Shown here: positions 1-5,201 of the stretch, piece after piece | How positions within the stretch are numbered: position 1 is the first letter of the stretch | Layout of the letters: every line of letters begins with the position of its first letter | Assembly (NCBI GenBank): GCA_964459065.1 | Contig: CAYWMN010000255.1 | Coordinates: 1-5,201 of the forward strand | Direction: 5' to 3' | Length of the DNA: 5,201 nucleotides | Source of the DNA: JAMCXS01 sp964459065 | Lineage (GTDB): Bacteria > Acidobacteriota > Terriglobia > UBA7540 | The notes under the pieces: model-generated | What the model was told of the DNA's origin: nothing | Databases searched by the model: none | What the model saw: the letters and a program-made list of their open reading frames with translations, nothing else | Made by a program: the position numbers and the translations under genes

Positions 1-740
1 GGCCAGGGGGACGCATTCTGGCTTCCAGGCTCCAGGTTGGCGGCCAGGACCCGCGCGTTTTGGAGCGCCTGTTTCAGGTAAGCGCTATCGTGGGTTGCTT
101 CGTACAGCCGCACCAGGGCGTAGCCGGCGATTCCCCCCTTGTCCGGCTCAATCTCATAGGGCCGGTCGCGCTGGCAGCCGCAGTCGGGCGGCTGCGGAAA
201 GCGTTCGCGGAAACCGGTCGACCGGGTAAAGCGCGGCCACTTGCCGGTATTGGGCGTCAGGCTGTCACGCACCAGATAGTCGCCCATGGAGCGGGCCACC
301 CGGAGCCACTTCGCATTGCGGCCGCCGCGCGAGTTGTAGTACTTCAGATAGGAGATGATCCCCATGCCGTTCTGCATGGCCGGGATAAAGTCATTGCGCT
401 TTTGAACCGGTTCGAAATCGCAGTTCATAAAGGTCATCACCACAAAGCGCGGGTAGCCATGCTCGGAGGGGCATTTCTGGTACCACTCCATCTCGCGGTC
501 GATTGCTTCGCCCCAGGCCATCCAGGGCTGCAGGATGCCGTTCCGGTCGTAGACCGCCTTGTGGTTGCCGATCCATCCGGCCGGCAGCGCGTACTTCGCC
601 CTGGCCGCGGGCAGCGCCGCGGCGCCGGCCATTGCTTCTGGCATGGGGGTTGCCAAAGCCCGCGACACGGGCTTGGCCACTAGTGTTCCGGCAATCGTGC
701 AGAGTAAATCCCGTCGTGAAAAAGTTCCCATCTGCATCAT
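1..740 (-). CDS. Tat-exported protein, probable alpha/alpha-barrel (six-hairpin-like) carbohydrate-active enzyme, 3' end outside window
   Basis: The frame is open from an ATG at 740 to the window edge, giving 246 codons with the C-terminus missing. A strong GGAGG lies 6 bases before this ATG; two more in-frame ATGs follow at codons 2 and 4, so the exact start is slightly uncertain. Residues 8-13 read SRRDLL, a twin-arginine motif, followed by a hydrophobic stretch and a plausible ALA/TP cleavage near residue 30, so the protein is predicted to be exported folded. The mature part has aromatic-rich helices (WMAWGEAIDREMEWYQK, about 73-89) and repeated amphipathic helices with WLRVARSMGDYLV (145-157) and GYALVRLYEATHDSAYL (206-222). 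The latter is the pattern of alpha/alpha toroid enzymes such as GH88/GH105-like or epimerase-like proteins. An EPDKGG motif (198-203) and a CGC pair (187-189) stand out. I do not recognise the exact family. The gene follows the GH92 gene on the same strand after 165 bases. Confidence 0.8.
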   Translation of the reverse strand, partial: MMQMGTFSRRDLLCTIAGTLVAKPVSRALATPMPEAMAGAAALPAARAKYALPAGWIGNHKAVYDRNGILQPWMAWGEAIDREMEWYQKCPSEHGYPRFVVMTFMNCDFEPVQKRNDFIPAMQNGMGIISYLKYYNSRGGRNAKWLRVARSMGDYLVRDSLTPNTGKWPRFTRSTGFRERFPQPPDCGCQRDRPYEIEPDKGGIAGYALVRLYEATHDSAYLKQALQNARVLAANLEPGSQNASPW

Positions 741-746
741 CAGTTT

Positions 747-751
747 CCTCC
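747..751 (-). promoter_or_regulatory. Shine-Dalgarno site of the Tat-exported protein
   Basis: GGAGG on the minus strand sits 6 bases before the ATG at 740 and 9 before the in-frame ATG at 737. It supports a start at the first or second of these, and not the out-of-frame ATG at 792. Confidence 0.75.
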
Positions 752-765
752 CCTCTTATAGTCGC

Positions 766-780
766 GTAAGTGTTACCACT
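766..780. promoter_or_regulatory. overlapping small inverted repeats, candidate operator
   Basis: On the plus strand GTAA-GTG-TTAC (766-776) overlaps AGTG-TTAC-CACT (769-780). This dyad lies 26-40 bases upstream of the Tat-protein start, between an AT-rich block and the ribosome binding site, where a repressor could act. It resembles a degenerate half of a LacI-type box, but short dyads like this also arise by chance. Confidence 0.25.
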
Positions 781-800
781 TTTTCGCAGCACACACCCGC

Positions 801-820
801 GATAAGAATATTAATACGTT
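801..820 (-). promoter_or_regulatory. AT-rich block, possible promoter of the Tat-exported protein gene
   Basis: This is the only clearly AT-rich stretch in the gap between the two minus-strand genes and includes the self-complementary TATTAATA (809-816). TATTAA or TAATAT could act as a -10 element, but I find no convincing -35 hexamer at 16-18 bases. The element is inferred from composition and position only. Confidence 0.25.
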
Positions 821-846
821 TCCTGTATCTACGACTTGCTCCTTCA

Positions 847-865
847 AGCCCAGCGAAGCGGGGCT
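847..865. other. short hairpin downstream of the GH92 gene
   Basis: AGCCC (847-851) pairs with GGGCT (861-865). Inside these, after an A/G mismatch, GC (853-854) pairs with GC (858-859) around a GAA loop. It lies about 40 bases past the GH92 stop codon. No T-run follows it on the minus strand (TGAAGG comes next), so it is not a classical intrinsic terminator. It could be a 3'-end stabilising or processing structure. Confidence 0.35.
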
Positions 866-905
866 CTTGCGGTCTGGCTCCGGCGCCCTCTGACTCTTGC
901 AGACC

Positions 906-3167
906 TTACGGCTGCCCGCTCATGGAGGGCGGCGCGTCGGAGGGCGCGCTTCCCCAATTTTTGTTGGGTAGCGGGCCCATGTGCAGATCAAGGCTTCCCC
1001 CGGCGCGGATCGCCTTCTGGGTAAACCAGGGCTTCGCGAGGGGCTTGCCGTTCAGCGTTGCGGACTGGATATATTGGTTGCGTTTTGAAACGCCCTCCGC
1101 GCGGATGGTAAAGGTTCCGCCGCCCGGCAAATGGATCGTGGTTTTCCGGAATAGCGGGCTGCCGACCACGTAATAAGGCGCGCCGGGACAAAATGGGTAG
1201 AAGCCCATGGCGGAGAAGGCGTACCATGCCCCCATCGCGCCATGGTCGTCGTCGCCGGGCAGTCCCAGCGGTGTGTCGTTATACCATACCTGCATGATTT
1301 CCCGCACCATTTTCGCGCTTTTCCAGGGCTGCCCCGCAAAATCGTACAGGTAGGCGATATCAAAACTTGGCTCGTTGCCCGCCGCGTAGTTTCCAATCAA
1401 TCCCGTCATGTCCGGAAACTTGGCGAGGAATTTGAACTTGGGAAGCCCGCCGTACTGTTCCACGAACAGCTGGTCCAGCTTGTGGAGAAACGCCTGGCGC
1501 CCGCCAAAGAGCCGGATCAGCCCTGCAGGGTCGTGAGGGACGAAGAAGGTCCATACCCAGGCGTTGCCTTCCGTAAAATAGTCGCGCCCGCCCGGTCCCC
1601 TGGGAAGGATCGGATTGAATCCCTTCACCCATTGGCCGTCGGCGGAGCGGGGCGCCATAAACCCGATGGATTTGTTAAAGACCTTCTCGTAATTGTGCGC
1701 CATCTTGATGAACCGCTCGTAATCCTTCTGATGACCCAGCGCTTGGGCCATCCGCGCCACGCACCAGTCGTCATAGGCCGCCCCCAGCGTTACGGAAACA
1801 GCCTGCCGCCGCTCGAAAGGGTGGACGTACGGGTCGGGCTCTTTTTCTCCTTCCTTGAGCGCCGGGAAAAATCCCTTTTCCAGATAAGTTTTGCCCAGGT
1901 ACGTCATCGGCCCGCGTCTCCACGGCAGCAAGGTTGCGTGGAGCGCCTGGTGCTTCATCGCCTGGTACGCTTCCTCCGCATTGAACTTGCGATATCCCTT
2001 GAAATAAGTGTCTGCGATGAACTCGTCGGAGTGGCTGCCGGTCATCACGGGAAACTCTCCCCACACTCTTGGGAAAGACGGCAGCCAGCCCCATTGCCGA
2101 TGCATTCGCAGAAGCGATTGAACGATGGCTTCCTGCTGCCGGGGATTGAGCAGAAGCTGCAGCGGATGCTCGCAGCGGAAGGTGTCCCAAAACTGTCCGC
2201 TCGTGTAAAAATCCACGCCGTTCGTTTCGTGTACCTTGTGGTCGAACCCGCTGAAGTAGCGGCCGTCTTCGGTGATGTCCATCATCTCCTGTTCGGCCCG
2301 GTAGAGCGAACTGTAAAAGATGATTTTCTGCTTTTCCGTTCCGCCCTCAACGTCGATCTTTCCCAGCAGATTGTTCCAGGCTGCTTTTGTCTGCTGTTTT
2401 CTCAACGCGAAGTTCCATCCCTGGATGGCTTCGTTCAAATTCTTTTTGGCCTGCGCCAGGCTGATGAACGACAGCCCGGCTTTCACATCCACCCACTGGC
2501 TGCCCGAATCCGCAAAATTCAGCGTGAGTCCAACCCGCTGCCCTTCGATCTGCCGCGCGGGGTGGGGCGGGCCGCCATATTGCCAGGAGGCTGCATTCGC
2601 CGAAGGTTTGGAGAACTCAAGGTAGAAGTAATAAGGAACGCCGTGAATCGTGGTTGATCCCTCCACGAGGGTGGCGGAAACCTTGCGGACCAAGCCCCGG
2701 CTGTTCATCATGATGCTGACGTGGCGGCGGCCTGGGGAAAGAAATTGGAACCGGTAAAAGATGGCGAAGTGTCCCACCGTGTAGGAGGCCTCGATGTTGT
2801 CGTCGGAAAGCAGTCCTTGGTAGTAGTAGGGCGTCCGGGTTTCAAGGGCGCGGTCAAAATTGGAGGCCAGCGTGCCGGGCTTGGTTTTCAGCTCGCCGGT
2901 CGCCGGCATCAAGACAGCGCCGCCCGCCGGAAAACCGTAGATTTTGGTTGCGAGGTACGAATCCGCGAGGCCGGGATTGAGCAGCGGCGTCACCTGTGGA
3001 TAGCCGTGCGGCAACAGCACCAGGGGGCGGGTGGTCTTGAGTAGCAGGCTGACGCCGCCGATATCTGGCCTGACGTAATCCACCGGTTGCTTTTCCGTTC
3101 GCGCGGCTGCGGCTGAAACAAAGATCATCAAAACGCACACCGCATATCCCGGAAACAACTTCCTCAT
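906..3167 (-). CDS. secreted glycoside hydrolase family 92 protein (alpha-mannosidase family)
   Basis: This is a 753-residue protein, the usual GH92 length. GH92 enzymes are Ca-dependent inverting exo-alpha-mannosidases that trim mannose from N-glycans and mannans. Residues 1-22 form a Sec signal peptide (basic MRK, a hydrophobic core, then SAAAA). An N-terminal beta-sandwich is followed by an (alpha/alpha)6 catalytic domain with family signatures: FYSSLYRAEQ (284-293), FWDTFRCEHP (326-335), GSHSDEFIADTYFKG (377-391), AYDDW (464-468), YFTEGNAW (530-537), VPHDPAGLIRLFGG (543-556), GNEPS (597-601), GDDDHGAMGAWYAFSAMGFYP (within 638-658). Glu533 in TEGNAW and the acidic cluster 639-641 fit the expected catalytic acid and base/metal region. 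Departures from the commonest family form are FD instead of HH after GNEPS, TLGAAYDDW instead of TLEYAYDDW, and GDDDHGAMG instead of GNEDCGQMS. Family assignment is firm; linkage specificity is not. The start is set by an AGGGAG site; the frame remains open upstream to 3398 but without signal-like or conserved sequence. Confidence 0.95.
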   Translation of the reverse strand: MRKLFPGYAVCVLMIFVSAAAARTEKQPVDYVRPDIGGVSLLLKTTRPLVLLPHGYPQVTPLLNPGLADSYLATKIYGFPAGGAVLMPATGELKTKPGTLASNFDRALETRTPYYYQGLLSDDNIEASYTVGHFAIFYRFQFLSPGRRHVSIMMNSRGLVRKVSATLVEGSTTIHGVPYYFYLEFSKPSANAASWQYGGPPHPARQIEGQRVGLTLNFADSGSQWVDVKAGLSFISLAQAKKNLNEAIQGWNFALRKQQTKAAWNNLLGKIDVEGGTEKQKIIFYSSLYRAEQEMMDITEDGRYFSGFDHKVHETNGVDFYTSGQFWDTFRCEHPLQLLLNPRQQEAIVQSLLRMHRQWGWLPSFPRVWGEFPVMTGSHSDEFIADTYFKGYRKFNAEEAYQAMKHQALHATLLPWRRGPMTYLGKTYLEKGFFPALKEGEKEPDPYVHPFERRQAVSVTLGAAYDDWCVARMAQALGHQKDYERFIKMAHNYEKVFNKSIGFMAPRSADGQWVKGFNPILPRGPGGRDYFTEGNAWVWTFFVPHDPAGLIRLFGGRQAFLHKLDQLFVEQYGGLPKFKFLAKFPDMTGLIGNYAAGNEPSFDIAYLYDFAGQPWKSAKMVREIMQVWYNDTPLGLPGDDDHGAMGAWYAFSAMGFYPFCPGAPYYVVGSPLFRKTTIHLPGGGTFTIRAEGVSKRNQYIQSATLNGKPLAKPWFTQKAIRAGGSLDLHMGPLPNKNWGSAPSDAPPSMSGQP

Positions 3168-3174
3168 CCTTGTT

Positions 3175-3180
3175 CTCCCT
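3175..3180 (-). promoter_or_regulatory. Shine-Dalgarno site that sets the GH92 start
   Basis: AGGGAG on the minus strand lies 7 bases before the ATG at 3167. The signal peptide begins directly at this ATG, which decides against the in-frame upstream ATG at 3398. Confidence 0.75.
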
Positions 3181-3206
3181 AAAGCCTCGACTGCTGAGAA
3201 CGCTAC

Positions 3207-3219
3207 TGAAGCGCTAACA
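3207..3219. promoter_or_regulatory. candidate LacI-type operator half-site upstream of GH92
   Basis: The minus strand reads TGTTAGCGCT followed by TCA. The palindromic core AGCGCT (3210-3215) with one perfect TGTT/AACA arm matches half of the TGTTAGCGCTAACA-type box bound by several LacI-family sugar repressors; the other arm does not match. A second TAGCG (TAGCGTT) follows closely. It lies about 40-50 bases before the GH92 start. The site is candidate only, and no regulator gene is in the window. Confidence 0.35.
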
Positions 3220-3239
3220 ACGCCGCCGGCTGAATTTAA

Positions 3240-3254
3240 GTTTGTGAAGCAAAC
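3240..3254. promoter_or_regulatory. inverted repeat GTTTG-N5-CAAAC
   Basis: This perfect 5-base dyad with a 5-base spacer lies in the divergent region, 73-87 bases upstream of the GH92 start. Its size and spacing are compatible with a dimeric regulator site. It is too short to be certain. Confidence 0.3.
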
Positions 3255-3306
3255 GCCGCCCCTTGCCTTTGCGCGCGATGGGAAAGCGAGACAATGGCAA
3301 AACTGA

Positions 3307-3335
3307 ATTATGAACGATAAACGATGAGTAATGAA
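3307..3335 (-). promoter_or_regulatory. possible promoter of the GH92 gene
   Basis: On the minus strand CATAAT (3312-3307) matches 5 of 6 bases of a -10 box. A weak TTCATT (3335-3330) sits 17 bases before it. Transcription would begin near 3300, giving a leader of about 130 bases containing both candidate operators. The -35 is poor, so this is tentative. Confidence 0.3.
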
Positions 3336-3337
3336 GC
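3310..3337. repeat. degenerate 7-base tandem repeat
   Basis: Four consecutive heptamers (ATGAACG, ATAAACG, ATGAGTA, ATGAAGC) run from 3310 to 3337, each starting with AT. The array overlaps the proposed GH92 promoter. It is an imperfect microsatellite with no coding role that I can see. Confidence 0.45.
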
Positions 3338-3393
3338 GCAGACTGAGGTGGACGGCCTTTACCGCTGAGCGCCATCGGCCTGATCCTTTCGCC

Positions 3394-3420
3394 TTCACTT
3401 CACTTGCGGTGTGCTAAAAT
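3394..3420 (+). promoter_or_regulatory. probable promoter of the GH99-like gene
   Basis: TGCTAAAAT (3412-3420) is an extended -10 element: TG, one base, then a 5-of-6 match to TATAAT. TTCACT (3394-3399) could be a weak -35 at a short 15-base spacing; an extended -10 can work without a good -35. Transcription would start near 3427, leaving a leader of about 88 bases. Confidence 0.5.
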
Positions 3421-3429
3421 TCGTTGCGC

Positions 3430-3476
3430 GCGGCTCGCAGCCGCCGCCGGCAGCCGGCCCCAAGCGGCTTGGCCGC
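3430..3476 (+). other. GC-rich hairpins in the leader of the GH99-like gene
   Basis: GCGGCT-CGC-AGCCGC (3430-3444) is a perfect 6-base stem with a 3-base loop, and GCGGC-TTG-GCCGC (3464-3476) is a second perfect stem. Between them lies a repeated GCCGGC. Both would fall in the predicted 5' leader, before the ribosome binding site. There is no T-run, so no sign of an attenuator. They might affect mRNA stability or translation, or be a dispersed GC-rich intergenic element. Confidence 0.4.
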
Positions 3477-3514
3477 CTACTTCAGGCATGACACTCTGAC
3501 AGGACGGGGGACGC

Positions 3515-4873
3515 ATGAAGCCTAAAATCGTTCCAGGCGCATTAGCCGCCGCCATTGCCTTTCTTCTTACTTTTTCCGCCGCGCTCGCTGGGGCGAAAGC
3601 CCGGCCGTCGCCGGAGGGGGACGTCCGGATCTCGATTCAAGTGAACCGGACCCAAATCGGCGAGGGCCAAAACGTGGTGGTTTCCGCGCAGGCCCTCCGC
3701 AAGAGTAATCGCAAGCCGGCGGCGGGGATTGAGTTGTTCGCAAAAGTCAACGGCAAGCCGTGGGGAGCGAAATACCGGACGCTCAAGTCCGGCGTGGCTC
3801 ATCTGCTGCTGCCGTTGCCCGAGACGGGCGACAACTCCATCGTCGTGACCGACGGGGCCGAGGCTTCAGCTCCCGTCACGGTTCAGGTCCACGCGCGGCA
3901 CTTCAACATTGTCACGGACCCCAACCATCTTCTCATCATGGAATACGAAGTCTGGTTCGGTCCCGGCTACGCGCAGTGGGGCAAGGAAGAAGCGGTACCG
4001 CTGCTGGGCCTTTACAGCTCGCTCGATCCTCGAGTGCTGCGGCAGCAGAACCTGTGGTTTGACGAGATGGGAATCAACGTGGTGGAGCTTGATTGGACGA
4101 ACAACCTGACCCAACCCTTCCCGGATGCGCCTGCCCGGGAGTGCATTGCGGGAACCAACGCGCTGCTCCACGCCTACGAAAAGATGGCGCAGCATCCCAA
4201 GTTTGTCTTCATGGTCGGGCCGGAGCATAACCACTGGTCCAGCCGCAAGACTCCCTACACAGGGCCCTGGTACAAAGCCCAGTTGAACTACCTTTACAAA
4301 CATTACATCCACAACCCAAAGTACCGCCGCTGGTATCTGACCTATGAAGGAAAGCCACTGCTGCTGCTTTATCTGAACGGCCCCCGCAGCGCCGAGCCGC
4401 CCGCGATCCACGACAAGCGTTTTACCATCCGTTACGTTACCGCGTGGCTGCAGAAGACTCACGCGGAGCGCTACGGCGCATGGTCCTGGTACGACCAGCA
4501 GGCTACGCCGACCTACCACAACGGCAAGGTGGAGGCTCTCACGGTCACGAACGGTTATCCCGCCGTGCACCCGCCCGCCAAAGGGCTCAACAACTGGCTG
4601 GCCGCTGACGCGGGAGGCAAGAATTACGGGGAAACTTATCGCACCCAGTGGCGGGTGGCCATGAAATACCGGCCCAAATTCCTGTTCATCAACCAGTGGA
4701 ACGAGTTTGTGCCGCCCGACCAGTACAACGTCAACTTAAGCAATGATATGGAACCCACGCTCATGACCGAACGCGGCGATCCGCGCCCGAGCGGTTGGGG
4801 CTTTTATTACCTGGATCTTACCCGCGACATGATTCGCGCCTATCATCGCGCCATCGCCCAAAGCCGGCCTTAG
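3515..4873 (+). CDS. secreted Ig-like plus GH99/WbsX-like glycosidase domain protein
   Basis: This is a 452-residue protein. Residues 1-27 are a Sec signal peptide (KPK, long hydrophobic core, ALAGA). Residues about 36-128 look like an Ig-like beta-sandwich (ISIQVNRTQIGEGQNVVVSA through VTVQVHAR). Residues about 129-448 resemble the GH99/GH71/WbsX TIM-barrel group: EYEVWFGPGYAQW (143-155) in the place of the YYPWY segment, LLGLYSSLDPRVLRQQ (163-178) followed by MGINVVELDW (185-194), EGKPLLLLYL (278-287), and FINQWNEF (391-398), the WNE motif typical of this group. GH99 enzymes are endo-alpha-mannosidases/mannanases. The canonical GH99 HIEPY segment is replaced by MVGPEHNHW (233-241), so the catalytic carboxylates are uncertain; Glu143, Asp193, Glu237 and Glu397 are candidates. 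The start has AGGA and a G-run upstream. The gene is divergent to GH92, supporting a mannan or N-glycan role. A related uncharacterised hydrolase family is possible. Confidence 0.85.
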   Translation: MKPKIVPGALAAAIAFLLTFSAALAGAKARPSPEGDVRISIQVNRTQIGEGQNVVVSAQALRKSNRKPAAGIELFAKVNGKPWGAKYRTLKSGVAHLLLPLPETGDNSIVVTDGAEASAPVTVQVHARHFNIVTDPNHLLIMEYEVWFGPGYAQWGKEEAVPLLGLYSSLDPRVLRQQNLWFDEMGINVVELDWTNNLTQPFPDAPARECIAGTNALLHAYEKMAQHPKFVFMVGPEHNHWSSRKTPYTGPWYKAQLNYLYKHYIHNPKYRRWYLTYEGKPLLLLYLNGPRSAEPPAIHDKRFTIRYVTAWLQKTHAERYGAWSWYDQQATPTYHNGKVEALTVTNGYPAVHPPAKGLNNWLAADAGGKNYGETYRTQWRVAMKYRPKFLFINQWNEFVPPDQYNVNLSNDMEPTLMTERGDPRPSGWGFYYLDLTRDMIRAYHRAIAQSRP

Positions 4874-4956
4874 CTCCGCCGGCCTCCGGCTGGTATTGTC
4901 GCGCTGCCCACTGCCGGCAACACGCTCCAAGTGCGCACGCTGCTGGGAGTGTAGAT

Positions 4957-4985
4957 TTGACCCCGGCACGTGTGGCACAATACGC
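4957..4985 (+). promoter_or_regulatory. possible promoter of the isomerase-like gene
   Basis: TTGACC (4957-4962) matches 5 of 6 bases of a -35 box. The -10 region about 17 bases later (ATACGC at 4980-4985, or AATACG one base earlier) is poor. The proposed promoter is very close to the start codon, so the leader would be about 10 bases. Co-transcription with the GH99-like gene is the alternative. Confidence 0.25.
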
Positions 4986-4988
4986 CAC
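4972..4988. promoter_or_regulatory. inverted repeat GTGGC-N7-GCCAC before the isomerase-like gene
   Basis: A perfect 5-base dyad with a 7-base spacer ends just before the AAAGGA ribosome binding site. It could be an operator overlapping the promoter, or an RNA stem just upstream of the binding site. Confidence 0.35.
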
Positions 4989-5000
4989 GAAAGGATACTG

Positions 5001-5201
5001 ATGCCAACAACTTCGAGCCCCAACCCGCACAACCTCGCACCGCAGTCCCAGCCGAATCACAACCGTCTAGGCCTGCTGGTGAGCGTTCGAGACAACGCGG
5101 ATGAGGTGATGGCGCAGGTCCACCGGCTGGGCATTCCGACGGTTCACGTGGCCATCTGGGACTTTTCACCCGCCTCGGCCCGCCGGCTGCGCAGTGCGCT
5201 C
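5001..5201 (+). CDS. sugar phosphate isomerase/epimerase-like TIM-barrel protein, N-terminal part
   Basis: An ATG at 5001 preceded by AAAGGA (4990-4995) opens 67 codons that run to the window edge. After a polar, proline- and asparagine-rich lead of about 21 residues, the sequence shows a beta strand RLGLLVSV (22-29), a helix ADEVMAQVHRLGI (33-45), a strand TVHVAIWDF (47-55), and SPASARRLRSAL (56-67). This is the opening of the xylose-isomerase-like / AP-endonuclease-2-like fold found in sugar phosphate isomerases/epimerases. Such enzymes act in the cytoplasm on keto- and aldoses; no signal peptide is visible. The metal-binding residues of this fold lie beyond the window. It follows the GH99-like gene on the same strand after 127 bases, consistent with processing of released sugars, but the exact substrate cannot be told. 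Confidence 0.7.
   Translation, partial: MPTTSSPNPHNLAPQSQPNHNRLGLLVSVRDNADEVMAQVHRLGIPTVHVAIWDFSPASARRLRSAL

Noticed and set aside
391..792. Minus-strand open frame starting at 792
   Set aside because: It is out of frame with the Tat-signal protein, which has a strong ribosome binding site and coherent domain-like sequence.
1242..2657. Long plus-strand open frame of 471 codons opposite the GH92 gene
   Set aside because: It is antisense to a strongly conserved GH92 coding sequence, and its translation shows no recognisable domain. Long antisense frames are expected from high-GC codon bias.
3168..3398. 77-codon N-terminal extension of the GH92 protein from an ATG at 3398
   Set aside because: The extension would bury the signal peptide and run through the operator-like and repeat sequences. 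The ATG at 3167 has its own AGGGAG site.
3866..4570. Minus-strand open frame of 234 codons opposite the GH99-like gene
   Set aside because: Its translation has no recognisable family features, and the sense strand encodes a protein with signal peptide and clear motifs.
4862..4891. AGCCGG / CCGGCT pairing around the stop of the GH99-like gene as a terminator
   Set aside because: The loop is long (18 bases), the stem overlaps the coding end, and there is no T-run after it.
4920..4952. Bulged stem ACAC..TCC / GGA..GTGT between the GH99-like and isomerase-like genes
   Set aside because: Only 7 pairs with a 2-base bulge and a long loop, no T-run; likely chance pairing.

Overview
The window is a GC-rich bacterial segment carrying carbohydrate-active genes. 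It has four genes (two complete, two cut by the window edges) and no RNA genes, mobile elements or CRISPR. High GC, purine-rich Shine-Dalgarno sites, one Tat-exported and two Sec-exported proteins, and a neighbouring sugar isomerase/epimerase-like gene suggest a soil-type saccharolytic bacterium. Acidobacteriota is my best guess, with Planctomycetota or Verrucomicrobiota as alternatives. This taxonomic call is inference only.

Layout. Positions 1-740 (minus) hold the N-terminal 246 codons of a Tat-exported protein that looks like an alpha/alpha-barrel (six-hairpin type) enzyme. Positions 741-905 are intergenic, with a small hairpin and an AT-rich block. Positions 906-3167 (minus) hold a complete secreted GH92-family protein (Ca-dependent exo-alpha-mannosidase family). 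Positions 3168-3514 are a 347-base divergent regulatory region with candidate promoters for both sides, two candidate operator-like sequences, a degenerate 7-base tandem repeat and a GC-rich leader. Positions 3515-4873 (plus) hold a complete secreted protein with an N-terminal Ig-like domain and a GH99/WbsX-like TIM-barrel domain. Positions 4874-5000 are intergenic. From 5001 (plus) starts a sugar phosphate isomerase/epimerase-like gene that runs off the end.

Working together. GH92 removes terminal alpha-mannose, and GH99-type enzymes cut internal alpha-mannosidic bonds in N-glycans or fungal mannan. A divergent GH92 / GH99-like pair therefore suggests a small alpha-mannoside degradation locus, with export by Sec and Tat and possible downstream sugar processing by the isomerase-like protein. 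The catalytic motifs of both glycosidase-like proteins depart from the textbook forms, so the actual substrate is uncertain. No transporter or regulator lies inside the window.
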